Positions 13,412 through 15,123 of a DNA stretch of 15,123 bases are shown here, piece by piece (the first letter of the stretch is position 1; each line of letters begins with the position of its first letter). The stretch lies in NCBI GenBank assembly GCA_026713285.1, contig JAPOOT010000389.1, positions 1 through 15,123 of the forward strand, given 5' to 3'. The notes under the pieces were generated by a model. That model was not told the DNA's origin. It did not search any database and saw only the letters and a program-made list of their open reading frames with translations. The stretch comes from Gemmatimonadota bacterium (lineage in GTDB: Bacteria; JAAXHH01). The position numbers were made by a program, and so were the translations under genes.

Positions 13412-13472
13412 GGGCTTGCGTCCACCGCGGGCTTGCGTCCACTCGGGTATAGAGACTTCAAACGGGTATAGA
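13412..13472 (+). repeat. Two pairs of short direct repeats in the spacer before the TIM-barrel gene
   Basis: GGGCTTGCGTCCAC occurs at 13412-13425 and 13429-13442 (period 17). CGGGTATAGA occurs at 13444-13453 and 13463-13472 (period 19), the second running into the AAGGA ribosome binding site. These could be small slippage duplications or paired binding sites; nothing else is visible in this 81-nt spacer. Confidence 0.6.
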
Positions 13473-13484
13473 AAGGAATATCGC

Positions 13485-14348
13485 ATGCGTCTGGGTGTCG
13501 TGGGCTACGTACCGGGAGATCCCCGGGCCGTAACGGAAGAGGTATTGAGAAAAGCCCTGGATCTGGAGGTTACTTCCGCCTGCTATCACGGTCCCGGCGA
13601 GATCCTGGACGAGTTGACGACATTGGACTGCAACCGGGTTAACGATCTCTACAGTAAACTGGGACTGGAACTGGCCCAGTTCGGCATCGGGTACCGCGAG
13701 TGCCTGTTCGATCCGGAGGCGTCGGTCCGGGACCGGGTCGTTCGGACCATTCACCGCGGCCTGGAAGTGGGCAGCGCGCTCCGGGCGCACAACGTGCTCA
13801 TCCGGACCGGCAGCCTGAACCCCGGAGGTTCCTACGACCCCGCGCCCGAGAACCACGAACCCGGGCGCCTGGAGATCCTGATCGATACGCTGTCCCGTGT
13901 CGCGGACAAGGCGGAGGAGGAGGGGATGAACGTCGTGGTCGAGACCCACGCGCTCACGATCATGGGGTCCCCGGAAATCAACCGGCAGGTGGTCGACGCC
14001 GTCTGTTCCGATCGACTGCGCGTGGTCATGGACTTCGTGAACCACTTCCAGTCCCTGGCACAGGTGTACGACAGCACGGAACGCCTGAACCGCATCTACG
14101 ACGTCATGGGGCCGATCTCCACCGTTGCCCATATCAAGGACATCAGCGTGGAGCCCGGTTTCGTCATCCACATGAACGAAGAAGTCCCCGGCGCCGGCGA
14201 ACTCGACCTCGTCACGGCCGTGCGGCGCTGGGAAGCGCTCCATCCCGACGGCTACATGCTGGTCGAACACCTGCCCGAGGACAAGATCCCGACGGCGGTC
14301 GCCAACGTACGGCGCATAGCGGCAGAGGCCGGCGTACGCATTGTTTGA
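13485..14348 (+). CDS. Sugar phosphate isomerase/epimerase-like TIM barrel protein
   Basis: This 287-aa protein belongs to the xylose-isomerase-like (AP endonuclease 2) TIM-barrel family, metal-dependent isomerases and epimerases of sugars or polyols. The four expected metal ligands are present on successive strands: E153 in VVVETH, D183 in VMDFVNH with H187 nearby, H216 in VAHIKDI, and E261 in MLVEHL. The substrate is not indicated. The ATG at 13485 has AAGGA 7 nt upstream; an upstream frame back to 13416 covers only repeat-bearing spacer and is rejected. It follows the biotin carrier gene by 81 nt and may belong to the same transcript. Its last codons and stop lie in the first copy of a 60-bp tandem duplication, but the reading frame is complete. 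Confidence 0.8.
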   Translation: MRLGVVGYVPGDPRAVTEEVLRKALDLEVTSACYHGPGEILDELTTLDCNRVNDLYSKLGLELAQFGIGYRECLFDPEASVRDRVVRTIHRGLEVGSALRAHNVLIRTGSLNPGGSYDPAPENHEPGRLEILIDTLSRVADKAEEEGMNVVVETHALTIMGSPEINRQVVDAVCSDRLRVVMDFVNHFQSLAQVYDSTERLNRIYDVMGPISTVAHIKDISVEPGFVIHMNEEVPGAGELDLVTAVRRWEALHPDGYMLVEHLPEDKIPTAVANVRRIAAEAGVRIV

Positions 14349-14453
14349 CGTAAACAGGTACATGACCCGGCGCGTTACGAGCAGGACGCGAGGGTACGCA
14401 TGGTTTGACGTAAACAGGTACATGACCCGGCGCGTTACGAGCAGGACGCCAGC
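14334..14453. repeat. 60-bp tandem duplication of the convergent gene junction
   Basis: Copy 1 (14334-14393) and copy 2 (14394-14453) agree at 57 of 60 positions, differing at 14342/14402, 14390/14450 and 14393/14453. Copy 1 starts with the last four codons and stop of the TIM-barrel gene (TGA 14346-14348). Copy 2 ends with the last codons and stop of proS on the other strand (TAA 14437-14435). Each copy therefore also holds a ghost of the other gene's end (TTA at 14375-14377, TGA at 14406-14408). Removing one copy would leave a 26-nt junction in place of the present 86 nt. Confidence 0.92.
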
Positions 14454-15123
14454 GTTTTTGCCACTTCTTCCGCCAGTCCATTCCCCAGCGGCACGTCTTT
14501 CATCTGCCCCGACTGCCGTACCTTGAGTTCCACCACGCCCTTGCCGGCACCGCGCTTGCCCACGGTCAGCCTGACCGGGATCCCCATCAGGTCGGCATCG
14601 TTGAACTTCACGCCGGCGCGGTCGTCCCGGTCGTCGTAGAGCACTTCCAGACCCGTCGCAACCAGGTCGTCGTAAACGGCCGCCGCAACTTCCGAAATAT
14701 GCGGGTCGCCGCCGGACAGATCGACGAGGGTGACCTGGAAGGGCGCTACGCTCGCGGGCCAGCAAATACCGTTTTCGTCGTGGTGACGCTCCACGATCGA
14801 GGCCATGAGCCGGTCGATGCCGATGCCGTAACAGCCCATGACGATCGGCCGGGAGACATTCTCCCGGTCCAGGTAGCCCGCGTCCATGGCCTTGCTGTAC
14901 TTGTCTCCCAACTTGAATATGTTTCCGACTTCGATGCCCTGGTCGGCCCGGAGGGCGCCGCCGCAGTCCGGACAGGGGCTTCCGTCACAGGCCGCGGCGA
15001 TATCCGTGACCAGATCGGCCTCGTAGTCCCTGCCGTAATTCACATTGGCCACGTGATAGTCTATCCGGTTGGCGCCCGCGACCAGGTTGAAGGAGGACGG
15101 GATCAGGTCGTCGACGACCAGGA
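14435..15123 (-). CDS. proS: Prolyl-tRNA synthetase, C-terminal part (runs off window)
   Basis: ProRS charges tRNA-Pro with proline in the cytoplasm. The 228 visible codons start at the end of the editing domain (VDDLIPSSFNLVAGANRIDY, then HVANVNYGRD), pass a Cys pair (CPDCGG), continue with RADQGIEVGNIFKLGDKYS and class II motif 3 (MGCYGIGIDRLMASIVE), then NGICWPASVAPFQVTLVDL, and end with the anticodon-binding domain. This is the longer bacterial type with the inserted editing domain (about 570 aa). The 5' part, with motifs 1 and 2, is outside the window. The stop TAA lies in the second copy of the 60-bp duplication without damage to the frame. The gene converges on the TIM-barrel gene with 86 nt between stops. 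Confidence 0.93.
   Translation of the reverse strand, partial: LVVDDLIPSSFNLVAGANRIDYHVANVNYGRDYEADLVTDIAAACDGSPCPDCGGALRADQGIEVGNIFKLGDKYSKAMDAGYLDRENVSRPIVMGCYGIGIDRLMASIVERHHDENGICWPASVAPFQVTLVDLSGGDPHISEVAAAVYDDLVATGLEVLYDDRDDRAGVKFNDADLMGIPVRLTVGKRGAGKGVVELKVRQSGQMKDVPLGNGLAEEVAKTLASCS

Noticed and set aside
14334..14453. CRISPR array or mobile-element end suggested by the repeat
   Set aside because: There are only two adjacent copies, with no unique spacers, no cas or transposase gene and no terminal inverted repeats; the content is explained by the ends of the two flanking genes.
13458..14765. 435-codon minus-strand open frame spanning the TIM-barrel gene and the proS end
   Set aside because: It runs antisense through a firmly identified gene and overlaps the proS 3' end in another frame; it also crosses both repeat copies only because 60 is a multiple of three.
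1..15123. tRNA or rRNA genes
   Set aside because: I looked for T-arm (GGTTCGAATCC-like) and conserved rRNA stretches on both strands and found none.

Overview
The window looks like chromosomal DNA of an uncultured, GC-rich, Gram-negative (two-membrane) bacterium. This rests on a signal-peptide LolA-like protein, an outer-membrane barrel protein ending in an aromatic residue, and an RND exporter. Most genes have AGGAG-like ribosome binding sites, and two start with TTG. No rRNA, tRNA, integrase, transposase or CRISPR array is visible. A lineage outside the well-studied phyla (Latescibacterota- or Gemmatimonadota-like) is a guess from gene content, not shown by the sequence.

Layout. (1) 1-2023, minus strand: the 5' part of ispG (isoprenoid synthesis), preceded by an ECF-type sigma factor gene coupled to a gene for a soluble zinc-finger (HxxxCxxC) anti-sigma-like protein. 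(2) 1859-2781: a long AT-richer intergenic region with several hairpins and a good promoter facing right. (3) 2782-7183, plus strand: a tightly overlapping three-gene operon (12-TM RND/MMPL exporter, LolA-like periplasmic protein, beta-barrel protein), probably a trans-envelope lipid or hydrophobic-metabolite export route. A DUF2236/MpaB/latex-clearing-like haem oxygenase gene follows at 7252-8424. (4) 8752-14348, plus strand: an N-acetylneuraminate-lyase-like aldolase, then an acyl-CoA (probably propionyl-CoA) carboxylase set made of carboxyltransferase, biotin carboxylase and a separate BT-domain/biotin carrier protein, then a xylose-isomerase-like TIM barrel protein. (5) 14435-15123, minus strand: the 3' part of proS, convergent with the TIM-barrel gene.

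How the parts fit. The RND, LolA-like and barrel proteins supply an inner-membrane pump, a periplasmic lipid-binding fold and an outer-membrane component. The carboxylase genes give a complete biotin-dependent enzyme, with the usual PccA chain split into two. The most distinctive DNA structure is a 60-bp tandem duplication at 14334-14453 that copied the whole junction between the TIM-barrel gene and proS, including both stop codons, while leaving both genes intact. A second point is an identical TTGACA-N16-TACGTT promoter-like element upstream of both ispG and the exporter operon.
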